Shown here: positions 1 to 7,000 of the stretch, one piece after another
Position numbering within the stretch: position 1 is the stretch's first letter
How the letters are laid out: every line of letters starts with the position of its first letter
NCBI GenBank assembly: GCA_944388825.1
Contig: CALXKG010000115.1
Span: 1-10,098, forward strand
Origin: an uncultured Clostridia bacterium
GTDB taxonomy: Bacteria > Bacillota > Clostridia > Oscillospirales > Ruminococcaceae
Direction of reading: 5' to 3'
DNA: 10,098 nucleotides
Notes under the pieces: model-generated
Database searches by the model: none
Told to the model about the DNA's origin: nothing
What the model saw: the letters and a program-made list of their open reading frames with translations, nothing else
Made by a program: the position numbers and the translations under genes

Positions 1-10
1 CGTTTGTCAT
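1..10 (-). CDS. 5' end of a leftward gene, product unknown
   Basis: On the minus strand an ATG at 10-8 is followed by ACA AAC and then runs off the left edge, so only Met-Thr-Asn can be read. The start is supported by an AAGGGAGAG Shine-Dalgarno stretch about 7 bases upstream and by a good promoter at 57-85 facing the same way. Too little of the protein is visible to suggest a function. Confidence 0.5.
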
Positions 11-56
11 TTGACTCTCCCTTTCTCGTTGCATTGCCGGGGGCCCGGCTGGTCCC

Positions 57-85
57 AGTATAGCATCCGGCGGGCGGCGGGGCAA
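57..85 (-). promoter_or_regulatory. SigA-type promoter for the leftward gene at the window edge
   Basis: Read on the minus strand, TTGCCC (85-80) is followed after 17 bases by TATACT (62-57). The -10 is preceded by TGC, giving an extended -10, TGCTATACT. Four of six -35 positions and five of six -10 positions match consensus. The ATG at 10 lies about 47 bases downstream, leaving a 5' leader of roughly 40 bases. No convincing rho-independent terminator for the XRE gene is seen between 132 and this promoter, so read-through from that gene is also possible. Confidence 0.6.
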
Positions 86-131
86 GGAAATGGGGGAAAT
101 TGGCGGGTCTACGCTTGGTAGAGCCGGAGGT

Positions 132-665
132 TTAAGCGGTTTTTTGCAGCTTCCGGCCGATCAGCAGCAGGGCGATGCCGGCGGCCAGCAGCAAAAGCGG
201 GACGGCGATCCAAAGCCGGCCGTCCGGCGAGAGGTTTTTAGAAACCAGGATCGCGGTCGGGCCGTCCGCGCCGCCGATGATGCCGATCGAGGCTTCCTCC
301 TCCGCGGCGAACGAGGCGAGCATGAAGCCGGCGATAATCTCCGGCAGAAGGAAGAGGGCGCTTACCAGCGCGAGGACAAAAGCGAAGACGCCGGACGCCT
401 TCAGGACGGCGGCGCGTTTTTCCCGCTGCGCGCGGCCTACCAGCAGCGCGGCCGCTTCCGCCGGCGTACCGGCCAGCAGCCCGTCCAGCGGGCAGTCCAG
501 CGCTTTGGCGAGAAGGGGGAGCTTGGCAAGCGGCGGGAAGGCGCGCCCCGATTCCCAGCTGGAAAGGGTTTTGACGGAAATGCGCAGCTGCCCGGCGAGG
601 GCTTCGGGGCTGCGGGAGAGGGCCGCCCGGCGGGCGGACAGTCTTTCGGAGAAGGGGGTGGACAT
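132..665 (-). CDS. XRE-family HTH protein fused to a two-helix membrane module with an IIGGADGPT motif
   Basis: The protein has 177 residues. Residues 4-62 form a typical XRE/Cro-CI helix-turn-helix domain (SVKTLSSWESGRAFPPLAKL region), which should bind DNA in the cytoplasm. Two hydrophobic helices follow at about 88-113 and 150-170. The loop between them (about 114-149) carries IGIIGGADGPTAI at 127-139, the motif known from the membrane beta subunit of Na+-translocating decarboxylases (OadB, GcdB, MmdB). That enzyme family is about 370-430 residues with many helices, so this is not a complete pump. The ATG at 665 is preferred over the longer open frame to 803 because AGAAGG sits 7 bases upstream and a TATAAT promoter lies at 694-722. 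The gene is divergent from the MoxR operon. The likely role is a membrane-tethered regulator; both signal and target are unknown. Confidence 0.85.
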   Translation of the reverse strand: MSTPFSERLSARRAALSRSPEALAGQLRISVKTLSSWESGRAFPPLAKLPLLAKALDCPLDGLLAGTPAEAAALLVGRAQREKRAAVLKASGVFAFVLALVSALFLLPEIIAGFMLASFAAEEEASIGIIGGADGPTAILVSKNLSPDGRLWIAVPLLLLAAGIALLLIGRKLQKTA

Positions 666-693
666 AAAAGGGCCTTCTTTCGTTTTTTCCTTT

Positions 694-722
694 ATTATAG
701 CATGGGAAGGGGCGGAAAACAA
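694..722 (-). promoter_or_regulatory. Promoter of the XRE/IIGGADGPT gene
   Basis: On the minus strand TTGTTT (722-717), a 17-base spacer, then TATAAT (699-694) preceded by TGC, giving the extended -10 TGCTATAAT. The start codon at 665 lies about 29 bases beyond the -10, so the 5' leader is short. The perfect -10 with its TG extension makes up for a -35 that matches only in TTG. It lies back to back with the promoter at 797-825, with about 75 bases between the two. Confidence 0.75.
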
Positions 723-796
723 CCGGCCCGCTCTTTTCCGGCAGGCGGGAGACCCCGCGTCATTCCCCAAAAATCCGCCGCGGGATAGAAAATTAC

Positions 797-825
797 TGGA
801 CAAACCGGAGAAAACGGTATATAAT
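797..825 (+). promoter_or_regulatory. Promoter of the MoxR-DUF58-membrane protein operon
   Basis: TGGACA (797-802), a 17-base spacer and a perfect TATAAT (820-825). Transcription would start near 832, leaving a leader of about 57 bases before the ATG at 889. A short GCGGG/CCCGC inverted repeat at 745-758 lies between this promoter and the divergent one. It could be an operator for the neighbouring XRE protein, but at 5 bp in GC-rich DNA it is weak evidence. Confidence 0.75.
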
Positions 826-888
826 AATCGTAACCCGCATTTTCAGCGGAAAGCGGAAAACCCACCCCTCAGGAAAGGAACGAACTAC

Positions 889-1857
889 ATGGAAATCAAA
901 GCGGTCGCCGCCCTCGCGCGGAAACTGAAAGAAAACGTCGGCGGCGTCATCGTCGGCAAGGACGCGGTCATCGACAAAGTCACCCTCTGCCTCTTCTGCG
1001 GCGGGCATATCCTCCTGGAAGACATCCCCGGCACCGGCAAGACCACGCTGGCCAAGGCCTTCGCCCGCAGCCTCTCCTGCGGCTTCGCCCGGGTGCAGTT
1101 CACCCCCGACCTGCTGCCCAGCGAGCTGACCGGCATCAACTTCTTCAACCAGAAAAAGGCGGAGTTCGAGTTCAAGCCGGGCAGCGTATTTACAAACATC
1201 CTTTTGGGCGACGAGATCAACCGCGCGACCCCCCGCACCCAGTCCTCCCTTCTGGAATGTATGGAGGAGGGGCAGGTGTCGGTCGACGGGGTGACCTACC
1301 CCCTCGCAAAGCCCTTCCTCGTCATCGCGACCCAGAACCCGGTCGAGATCCAGGGCACCTTCCCGCTGCCGGAGGCGCAGCTGGACCGGTTCTTCATGCG
1401 GCTGGCGATGGGCTACCCGGACGCAGAAGCGGAGGCGCAGATGCTTCATAACCTCGCCCTCTCCCACCCGGTCGACGCGGTAAAGCCGGTCGCGTCGGGG
1501 GAGGATATTTTAGCCGCCCAGGCCGCCGTCAAGACGGTGAAGGTCTCGGGGCCGGTGCGGGAATACATCGTCTCGATCTCCGACGCCACCCGCCGCTCGG
1601 ACAAGGTCAAGCTGGGGGTCTCCCCCCGCGGGACGCTGGCGCTGATGCGGGCCTCCCAGGCCCACGCCGCGATGGACGGGCGGGACTACGTCCTGCCGGA
1701 CGACGTAAAGGCGGTGGCGGTGGACGTATTGGCCCACCGGATCATCTGCAAGGGCTTCTCCATCTCCCAGGCCTCTTCCGCCCCCCAGGAGGTCCTGACG
1801 GTCATCTTGAACCAGCTGCCGGTCCCGAAGGAGCCGGTTCAGGCGGCGAAGGAATAA
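889..1857 (+). CDS. MoxR-family AAA+ ATPase
   Basis: A 322-residue cytoplasmic ATPase of the MoxR group, members of which act as chaperone-like ATPases for the assembly or activation of partner complexes. Visible motifs in order are Walker A (DIPGTGKT, 45-52), Walker B (ILLGDEIN, 104-111), sensor 1 (ATQNP, 147-151), an arginine-finger candidate in LDRFFMR (Arg167) and sensor 2 (SPRG, 245-248). The full length and the family signature QGTFPLPEAQLDRF identify it securely. The ATG at 889 is chosen because AGGAAAGGA lies 9 bases upstream and homology begins at once; the open frame extends back to 175 only by chance. It is followed 4 bases later by the DUF58 gene, the usual MoxR partner. The client is probably the two downstream proteins or a cell-envelope process (inference). 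Confidence 0.95.
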   Translation: MEIKAVAALARKLKENVGGVIVGKDAVIDKVTLCLFCGGHILLEDIPGTGKTTLAKAFARSLSCGFARVQFTPDLLPSELTGINFFNQKKAEFEFKPGSVFTNILLGDEINRATPRTQSSLLECMEEGQVSVDGVTYPLAKPFLVIATQNPVEIQGTFPLPEAQLDRFFMRLAMGYPDAEAEAQMLHNLALSHPVDAVKPVASGEDILAAQAAVKTVKVSGPVREYIVSISDATRRSDKVKLGVSPRGTLALMRASQAHAAMDGRDYVLPDDVKAVAVDVLAHRIICKGFSISQASSAPQEVLTVILNQLPVPKEPVQAAKE

Positions 1858-1861
1858 GCGC

Positions 1862-3061
1862 ATGGAATTTGTCGCAATCGCGGCGGTGGTCATCGGCCTG
1901 TTCCTCTTGCAGAACCGGCTTTACAAGACCTACGCCTTTAAAAACCTCGAATACAGCTGTACGCTCAGCACAAACGAGTGCTACGAAGGGGACGAGATCG
2001 AGCTGGTCGAGGAGATCGTCAACAAAAAGTGGCTCCCCCTCCCCTGGCTGAAGGCGGAGATCACCACCTCCCGCTGGCTGTCGTTTGCGGGGGCGCAGTC
2101 GGGGGTCACCGACTCCACCCGCTTTGTCCCCAGTTTCTTTTCGGTGCGGGGGTACTCGAAAGTCACCCGCCGCTGGAAGGTCAAATGCCTCAAGCGGGGC
2201 GACTTCGGCATCGAGCAGGTGGTGCTGATCACCACCGACCTGCTGGGCTACTCCAACCTCTCCCGCCCGGGCGGCGGCGGGGCGCGGGTGCTGGTGCTGC
2301 CGAAGGCCATCGAGAGCGGCGCGCTGACCGTCGCCCCCCGCTACCTCACCGGGGACATCATGGTCAAGCGCCAGCTGCTGGCCGACCCCTTTTACATCAG
2401 CGGCGTCCGGGAGTACACCGGCTTTGAGCCGATGAGCCGGATCCACTGGCCGGCCACCGCCCAGCAGCAGAAGATCATGGTCTACAACAACGACTACACC
2501 TCCCGCCAGAGCGTCACGATCATCCTCAATATGCAGTCGCGGCAGTTCGAGCACCAGGAGGTCGTCGACGAAGACCGGATGGAAAACGGCATCCGGGTCT
2601 GCGCCGGGCTGTTCCAGACGGCGCTGTCGGGGATGCCGGTCCGGTTTATGAGTAACTGCACGACCGACGCTTCCCGCTCGACCACCGTCACCGGCGAGTA
2701 CTGGGGGGAGGAGTATATCGTCGGGCTTCTGGAGCTTTTGGCCCGGCTGCAACTCCACTCGACTGAGGACTTCGGCAACTACCTGGCCGGCATCACCGCC
2801 TCGATTACCTCGACCGACATCGTCATCGTCAGCGGCTACCTCTCCCGGCCGATGCTGGACTTCGCGGACGGCAAGGCGCGGGCCGGCGTCCACGTCCGGT
2901 TCTTCATCCTGGGGCCGATCCCGGAGGAGCTGGACTATTCCGGCTACGACGTGGTCAGCTGCATCATCGACGAGTCGGAAGGGCGGCGGGTGCTGCGGGA
3001 GAAGGAAGAGGCCTACGCCCGCAGCGGCATGACGGAAGCGGAAAAGGAGGCGGCGGTCTGA
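1862..3061 (+). CDS. DUF58 domain protein
   Basis: A 399-residue protein with one N-terminal hydrophobic segment (about 2-18), a beta-rich middle region (about 30-160) and the DUF58 core signature VREYTGFEPMSRIHWPATA at 182-200. In the family this signature is usually followed by a von Willebrand A-like fold, matching the hydrophobic strands at 217-224 and 317-324. DUF58 proteins are encoded beside MoxR ATPases and are thought to be their partners at the membrane; no enzymatic reaction is established. Many homologues have two N-terminal helices, and only one is clear here. AAGGA sits 8 bases before the ATG. The stop TGA shares its A with the next ATG (3059-3063), so translation of the third gene is probably coupled. 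The start lies 4 bases after the MoxR stop. Confidence 0.92.
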   Translation: MEFVAIAAVVIGLFLLQNRLYKTYAFKNLEYSCTLSTNECYEGDEIELVEEIVNKKWLPLPWLKAEITTSRWLSFAGAQSGVTDSTRFVPSFFSVRGYSKVTRRWKVKCLKRGDFGIEQVVLITTDLLGYSNLSRPGGGGARVLVLPKAIESGALTVAPRYLTGDIMVKRQLLADPFYISGVREYTGFEPMSRIHWPATAQQQKIMVYNNDYTSRQSVTIILNMQSRQFEHQEVVDEDRMENGIRVCAGLFQTALSGMPVRFMSNCTTDASRSTTVTGEYWGEEYIVGLLELLARLQLHSTEDFGNYLAGITASITSTDIVIVSGYLSRPMLDFADGKARAGVHVRFFILGPIPEELDYSGYDVVSCIIDESEGRRVLREKEEAYARSGMTEAEKEAAV

Positions 3062-4494
3062 TGGGAAACAGGAAAACCTCCTTTTTTAAGGGCGCCGGCT
3101 GGAAAAAACTGCTGCACGCCCTGTCGGTCCTGGGGCTGCCGGTCCTGATGCTGCCGGCCATCTACCTCGGCTGCGCCGTCTCGGTCGAGGACGGCTTCAA
3201 CGCGGTGGACCCGCCCCTGCGGACGGTGCTGCTCTATTTCGGCGAAAACCTGCTGGGCGGGGCGGCGTGCGCCCTGCTCTGCCTGCTGGCCGACCGCATC
3301 CGGCAGAAGGACGAGGACGACGCCCGTTTCGCCCTTTTTGCCAACATCCTGCTGGGGGCAGGGCTGATCCTGGAGCTGGCCGCCTTTGCCCTCCTCCATT
3401 TTTCCGCCGGCGCGCCCTTTTTCGTGGCGCTGGCGGCGCTCATCGCCAGCTATATCCTCGTCTGGAAGCGGTCGGGGAAAGGGTACGGGGAGGTCGTGAA
3501 CCAGAAGGTGCTGACCGCCTACTGCGTGATCGCCTTCATCACGGTCGCCGCCTTCTGGGCGATGAAGGTGGACTACGCCCGGATGGCGATGGTCTGGGGG
3601 CTGTTCTACCTCGCCGGGGTCTACGCCCTGACCCAGAACCAGTCCAACATCGACTTCATGATGGCCCGGCGCAAGCACCGGATGGAGCACCTGCCGGGGG
3701 TCGTCCGCAAGCGGAGCCTGATCCTGACCCTTCTGGTCGTCGGGATGATCTGCGTCTGCGTCCTGCTGGCCCCGCAGATCGCCCGGCTGCTGGAGGGCTT
3801 CCTGCAGGGGGTCGGGATGCTGCTGCTGACTGCCGTCCGGTTCCTGTGGAACCTGCTGCCCGACAGCGAACCGGCCGAACCGGCCGGGGAAACCCCCTCC
3901 GGCGGCGGGGATATGGGCGGTATGCCGGGCGGCGCCGAAGGGAGCCCCTGGTGGGACTATATCCTCTGGCCGGTCGTCATCGGCGTCACCCTCTGGCTTC
4001 TGTACACCTACCGGGACAGCATCATGCGCTGGTTCATCACCCTGGTGCGCACCTTTAAGGCGAAGGTCAAAGGCGCGCTGTTCGCCCGGCCCGGCCGCGC
4101 CCGGATGGGCGGCGACGGCGAAGGGGAGTACGAGGACGAGGTGGTCGAGCTTTCGGCCAGCGAGGTCAAAGAAGAACGCCGCAGGGAAGGGTTCCGGCTG
4201 CGGGACTGGAAAAAGGCGCTCCGGGCCTTCCGGGCAATGCCCGCCGGCAGCGGGAAGTACCGGGAAGGGTACCGGCTGGCCCTCAACTGGCTTGTCTGGA
4301 AAAAGGTGCCGGTGGAGCCCGCCGACACCCCGCTCGCGGTGCTGGAAAAGGCGAAAAAGCTGCTGCCCGCCTCCGACTGGGCGGCCGTCACCGACTGGTA
4401 CGATTATATCCGGTACGGGGAGCCGGAAAAGTTCCCCGCCGAGTCGCTGCCGGTGCTGGAGAAGGCGCTGTCGATGATGGAAAAGGGAAAATAA
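3061..4494 (+). CDS. Polytopic membrane protein with DUF4129-like C-terminal domain
   Basis: A 477-residue membrane protein. Hydrophobic segments lie at about 18-40, 56-78, 91-113, 117-135, 149-168, 173-190, 217-238, possibly 245-265, and 297-316. A Gly/Pro/Glu-rich linker (about 267-296) separates the last two. The C-terminal third (about 330-477) is soluble and charged. Its end, with ADTPLAVLEKAKKL and then WYDYIRYGEPEKFP, resembles the DUF4129 tail found in proteins encoded with MoxR and DUF58, often attached to a transglutaminase-like TgpA/DUF3488 protein. No transglutaminase Cys-His-Asp core is visible. The 1-base overlap with the DUF58 gene and the terminator just downstream make it the last gene of the operon. 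The family call rests mostly on context and the tail motif. It is probably the membrane platform on which the ATPase and DUF58 protein act (inference). Confidence 0.72.
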   Translation: MGNRKTSFFKGAGWKKLLHALSVLGLPVLMLPAIYLGCAVSVEDGFNAVDPPLRTVLLYFGENLLGGAACALLCLLADRIRQKDEDDARFALFANILLGAGLILELAAFALLHFSAGAPFFVALAALIASYILVWKRSGKGYGEVVNQKVLTAYCVIAFITVAAFWAMKVDYARMAMVWGLFYLAGVYALTQNQSNIDFMMARRKHRMEHLPGVVRKRSLILTLLVVGMICVCVLLAPQIARLLEGFLQGVGMLLLTAVRFLWNLLPDSEPAEPAGETPSGGGDMGGMPGGAEGSPWWDYILWPVVIGVTLWLLYTYRDSIMRWFITLVRTFKAKVKGALFARPGRARMGGDGEGEYEDEVVELSASEVKEERRREGFRLRDWKKALRAFRAMPAGSGKYREGYRLALNWLVWKKVPVEPADTPLAVLEKAKKLLPASDWAAVTDWYDYIRYGEPEKFPAESLPVLEKALSMMEKGK

Positions 4495-4505
4495 GGATAA
4501 GAAAG

Positions 4506-4536
4506 ACCGGCGGGAACGGTATCCCGCCGGTTTTTT
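4506..4536 (+). terminator. Rho-independent terminator of the MoxR operon
   Basis: A perfect 10-bp stem, ACCGGCGGGA (4506-4515) with TCCCGCCGGT (4522-4531), a 6-base loop and a run of six T (4531-4536). It begins 12 bases after the stop at 4494 and lies between convergent genes. On the minus strand the stem is followed by TTTCTT, so it may also weakly stop transcripts from the leftward genes that end at 4573. Confidence 0.95.
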
Positions 4537-4572
4537 CCATAATGCCTTCCGGCAATCTCACGCCGGCGCGGC

Positions 4573-5268
4573 TTATGCCTTCTTCCACGGCGCCAGCCCG
4601 GTCGCCTCCAGGATCCGCCGGTAGGTGAAATGGTTGAAGAGGGCGATCACCCGCCCGACGCCGACCATCGCCAGGACGGTGCCGAGCCCGATGCCGACGA
4701 TCTCCCGGGCGAGGGTAAGCCCCAGAATACAGGTGACGCAGATGCTGCAGAGGTCGACGCAGTTTTTGGTAAACCCGACGCTCCGGCCGATGCAGCCGGC
4801 GATTGACTGGACGATCCCGTCGCCGGGGTTGGGGATCAGCTGCATATTCAGCGAAAGGGCCGCCCCGACGCCGGTGCAGGCGATCGCGCAGGCGAGCACC
4901 AGAAGCCGCGCCGCCATCCCCGCCCCCGCGAAGTCCGGGATGGCGCCCGAGAAGACGTTTAAAAACCGGGTGAAGACCAGGCTTAAGGGGAATTGCAGCG
5001 CGTCCTTGAGGAGCGCCGGCCAGAGCTTACCCCACCCCGCCTTCCGGCCGCGGATGAGGTGGATGGCCATCTCGGCGACGACAAAGACGCCGTACAGGAT
5101 AAAGGTCATGTCCCCGAAATTCTGCCCGGCGATGACCGAGACGCTGTAGGCGACCGAGATGATCGGGCTGACCCCCAGCCCCGCCTTGGTGTTCAGCGTC
5201 AGGCCGGCCGCTAAAACCAGCAGCCCGATGAGGTAAAACAGCACCCGAAGCCCATACTCTTTTTTCAT
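4573..5268 (-). CDS. YczE/YitT-like integral membrane protein (DUF6198 type)
   Basis: A 231-residue, very hydrophobic protein with helices at about 9-28, 35-48, 54-73, 90-106, 118-142, 168-186 and 191-212. The N-terminal run of helix, TKAGLGVSPI, further helix, and the later NPGDGIVQ segment (147-154) match the YczE/YyaS/YitT group of small Firmicute membrane proteins. Their substrate is not established. The start at 5268 is the only good one, though its Shine-Dalgarno is poor (AGGTG about 12 bases upstream). It lies 31 bases after the SDR stop with no terminator between, so it is probably the last gene of the leftward operon and may depend on coupling or read-through. It converges on the MoxR operon across the terminator at 4506-4536. 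A transporter role is possible but unproven. Confidence 0.78.
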   Translation of the reverse strand: MKKEYGLRVLFYLIGLLVLAAGLTLNTKAGLGVSPIISVAYSVSVIAGQNFGDMTFILYGVFVVAEMAIHLIRGRKAGWGKLWPALLKDALQFPLSLVFTRFLNVFSGAIPDFAGAGMAARLLVLACAIACTGVGAALSLNMQLIPNPGDGIVQSIAGCIGRSVGFTKNCVDLCSICVTCILGLTLAREIVGIGLGTVLAMVGVGRVIALFNHFTYRRILEATGLAPWKKA

Positions 5269-5299
5269 ACCGATTCCGACACCTGCTTTCTGTCTGAGG

Positions 5300-6046
5300 T
5301 TAAATGACGATGCCGCCGTTGACCCCGACCACCTGGCCGGTGATGAACGCCGATTCGTCCGAGGCGAGAAAGTAAAGGGCGGCGGCTACTTCCTCCGGAC
5401 GGCCGTTGCGGCCAAGGGGCGCTTCCTCCGCCAGTTCCCCCAGCGTCTCCTCCCCCAGTTCCCGGTTCATATCGGTCAGGATGACGCCGGGGGAGACGCA
5501 GTTGACCCGGATGCCGGAAGGGCCCAGCTCCTTGGCGAGCGCCTTGGTAAAGGCGATGACCGCCCCCTTGGCCGCCGAATAGGCCACCTCGCAGGAGCCG
5601 CCCGTCTGCCCCCACATCGAGCTGACGTTTAAAATGACCCCGCCCTCGTGCCGGCGCACCATCGACCGCGCCGCCCGGCGGGAACAGTAGAAGGCGGCGT
5701 CGATGCCGGCGGCGAATACCCGCCGCCAGTCGGCGTCGGTCAGGTCGGTGAACAGCTTGATCAGCGAGACGGCGGCGTTGTTGACCAGCACGTCCACCGG
5801 CCCGAAGGCCGCCTCCGCCGCGTCGAACAGCCTGTCCACCTCCCCGCTCGACGAGACGTCCGCGACCACCGCGGCGGCCGACCCCGGCCGGGCGGCGTTC
5901 ATCGCTTCCGCCATCCGGGTGATGTTCTCCGGGTGGAGGGCGTTGAGGATCACGTTATCCCCCTCCCGCCAGAACCGCTCCGCCGCCGCCGCGCCGATCC
6001 CCCGGCCGGAACCGGTGACCAGGACGTTGCGCGCTTTTTTCTCCAT
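5300..6046 (-). CDS. Short-chain dehydrogenase/reductase (FabG-like; possibly EF-P 5-aminopentanone reductase type)
   Basis: A 248-residue classical SDR. The NAD(P)-binding TGSGRGIG is at 11-18, the adenine-contacting Asp in VADV at 63, NNAA at 89-92, the catalytic Ser in NVSSMWGQ (142/143), and YSAAK (156-160) supplies Tyr156 and Lys160. The SSMWGQTGGSCEV stretch and the GVNGGIVI ending resemble Firmicute SDRs annotated as EF-P 5-aminopentanone reductase (YmfI). That enzyme reduces the modification on elongation factor P in Bacillus. This assignment is from memory and competes with a general FabG-like 3-oxoacyl reductase. The Asn of the SDR catalytic tetrad, normally five residues before a conserved Phe, appears to be Gly114 here (GIDAAF). 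GGAGGG lies 7 bases before the ATG, inside the end of the upstream gene, and the gap is 3 bases, so translation is probably coupled to the propeller gene. Confidence 0.88.
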   Translation of the reverse strand: MEKKARNVLVTGSGRGIGAAAAERFWREGDNVILNALHPENITRMAEAMNAARPGSAAAVVADVSSSGEVDRLFDAAEAAFGPVDVLVNNAAVSLIKLFTDLTDADWRRVFAAGIDAAFYCSRRAARSMVRRHEGGVILNVSSMWGQTGGSCEVAYSAAKGAVIAFTKALAKELGPSGIRVNCVSPGVILTDMNRELGEETLGELAEEAPLGRNGRPEEVAAALYFLASDESAFITGQVVGVNGGIVI

Positions 6047-6049
6047 CCC

Positions 6050-6955
6050 TCATCCCTCCGGAAGTTCATACCGGACATAGGCGAAATACCGGCTGTCGGG
6101 GCTCCAGGAGTTGACGTTGATCGTCCCCTGCCCGCCGAACAGCTCCGCCGCCGTGCGGATGTTCCGCCCGTCCGGGTCAAACAGCCGGAGCAGCACGTTT
6201 TTGTGGGGCAGGTGCTGCCACGGCTCCAGGTCGCCCCTATGGTAGCTGATCGCCGCGACCTTCTCCCCGTCGGGGGAGATGTGCGGGAACCAGGTGTTCA
6301 GGTCCCCGTCAAAGGTCACCTGGGTCTGGCCCTCCCCGTCCGGGCCCATTTTGTACGCCTGCATCAGCCCCGACCGGGTCGACTGGAACCAGATGGTCCC
6401 GTCCGGCCCGTACTCCGCCCCGTCGTTGTAGCCGGAGCTACGGGTCAGCTGCCGCTCCTCCCCGCCGGAAACGGGGATGGTGAAGATATCGGGGCCTACC
6501 CCCTTCTCCCGGAAGGCGCAGTAGGCGAGCGTCCCCCCGTCCGGCGACCAGCCGTGGAGGTAGCTGGGGCCGGGCGCGTCCGGCGTGACGCAGCGGGGTT
6601 CCCCGCCCGCCGCCGGCAGGAGGTAGATGCGGGAAATCCCTTCCCCGTTCCCGCAGCTGATGCCCAGCATCTTCCCGTCGGGGGAGAGGACATGGTCGTT
6701 GTTGCAGTTCTGGCAGGCGCCGGTGTCCACATGGGAGACCGCCCCGTCCCGGAGGCTGTACCGCCAGATCAGGCCCCTGGCGTTGAAATAAAGGGACTCC
6801 CCGTCCGGCGTCCACTGGGGCGCTTCGATGAGCAGCGGGAAGCGGGCGATCTCCTCCGTATGCCCGGTGGCGGTGTCGTAGGCGCAGAGGATGGAGATAT
6901 CCCGGTCCCGGCTATCCGGGACAAACCCCGCGCCGCAAGCGGTTTGCAGCTGCAT
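6050..6955 (-). CDS. Cytoplasmic PD40/TolB-like beta-propeller protein
   Basis: A 301-residue protein built of six WD40-like (PD40) blades. Each has an SPDG-type turn: TPDG at 49-52, SPDG at 91-94, SPDG at 137-140, GPDG at 183-186, SPDG at 227-230 and SPDS at 285-288. Strands such as LYFNAR, IWRYSL, DIFTIPVSGGEERQLT and TQVTFDGDLNTWFPHISPDG are typical of TolB-C-terminal-like and oligogalacturonide-lyase-like propellers. There is no signal peptide and there are no membrane helices, so it should be cytoplasmic, unlike periplasmic TolB. The ATG at 6955 has AAAGGTGG 7 bases upstream and a TACAAT promoter just above; the open frame continues to 7120 but that part crosses the promoter. It is the first gene of the leftward operon. 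Its ligand or enzymatic role is not evident. The CQNCNND segment (81-87), with two cysteines, is unusual. Confidence 0.8.
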   Translation of the reverse strand: MQLQTACGAGFVPDSRDRDISILCAYDTATGHTEEIARFPLLIEAPQWTPDGESLYFNARGLIWRYSLRDGAVSHVDTGACQNCNNDHVLSPDGKMLGISCGNGEGISRIYLLPAAGGEPRCVTPDAPGPSYLHGWSPDGGTLAYCAFREKGVGPDIFTIPVSGGEERQLTRSSGYNDGAEYGPDGTIWFQSTRSGLMQAYKMGPDGEGQTQVTFDGDLNTWFPHISPDGEKVAAISYHRGDLEPWQHLPHKNVLLRLFDPDGRNIRTAAELFGGQGTINVNSWSPDSRYFAYVRYELPEG

Positions 6956-6991
6956 GAAAATCCACCTTTCGGTCAAAAATCTGTCATTATT

Positions 6992-7000
6992 ATTGTACCA
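6992..7000 (-). promoter_or_regulatory. Extended -10 promoter of the propeller-SDR-YczE operon
   Basis: On the minus strand TGGTACAAT (7000-6992) is an extended -10 element lying about 37 bases before the ATG at 6955. At the expected -35 distance (7020-7015) only TTCCGG is found, a poor match. That position lies in two direct copies of ACCGGAAG (plus strand 7002-7009 and 7014-7021) repeated at 12 bases. This may be a regulator site in a promoter with a weak -35. Confidence 0.6.

Noticed and set aside
105..126. Terminator for the XRE gene (TCTAC/GTAGA hairpin)
   Set aside because: Only 5 bp plus a bulged extension, and no T run on the minus strand side.
175..888. Upstream extension of the MoxR frame by 238 codons
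   Set aside because: It runs antisense through the XRE gene and over both promoters. The ATG at 889 has its own ribosome site and MoxR homology starts there.
1802..2893. 363-codon open frame on the minus strand opposite the DUF58 gene
   Set aside because: Low-complexity Arg/Asp/Gly/Val composition typical of a shadow frame, and the plus strand carries the DUF58 signature with proper spacing to its neighbours.
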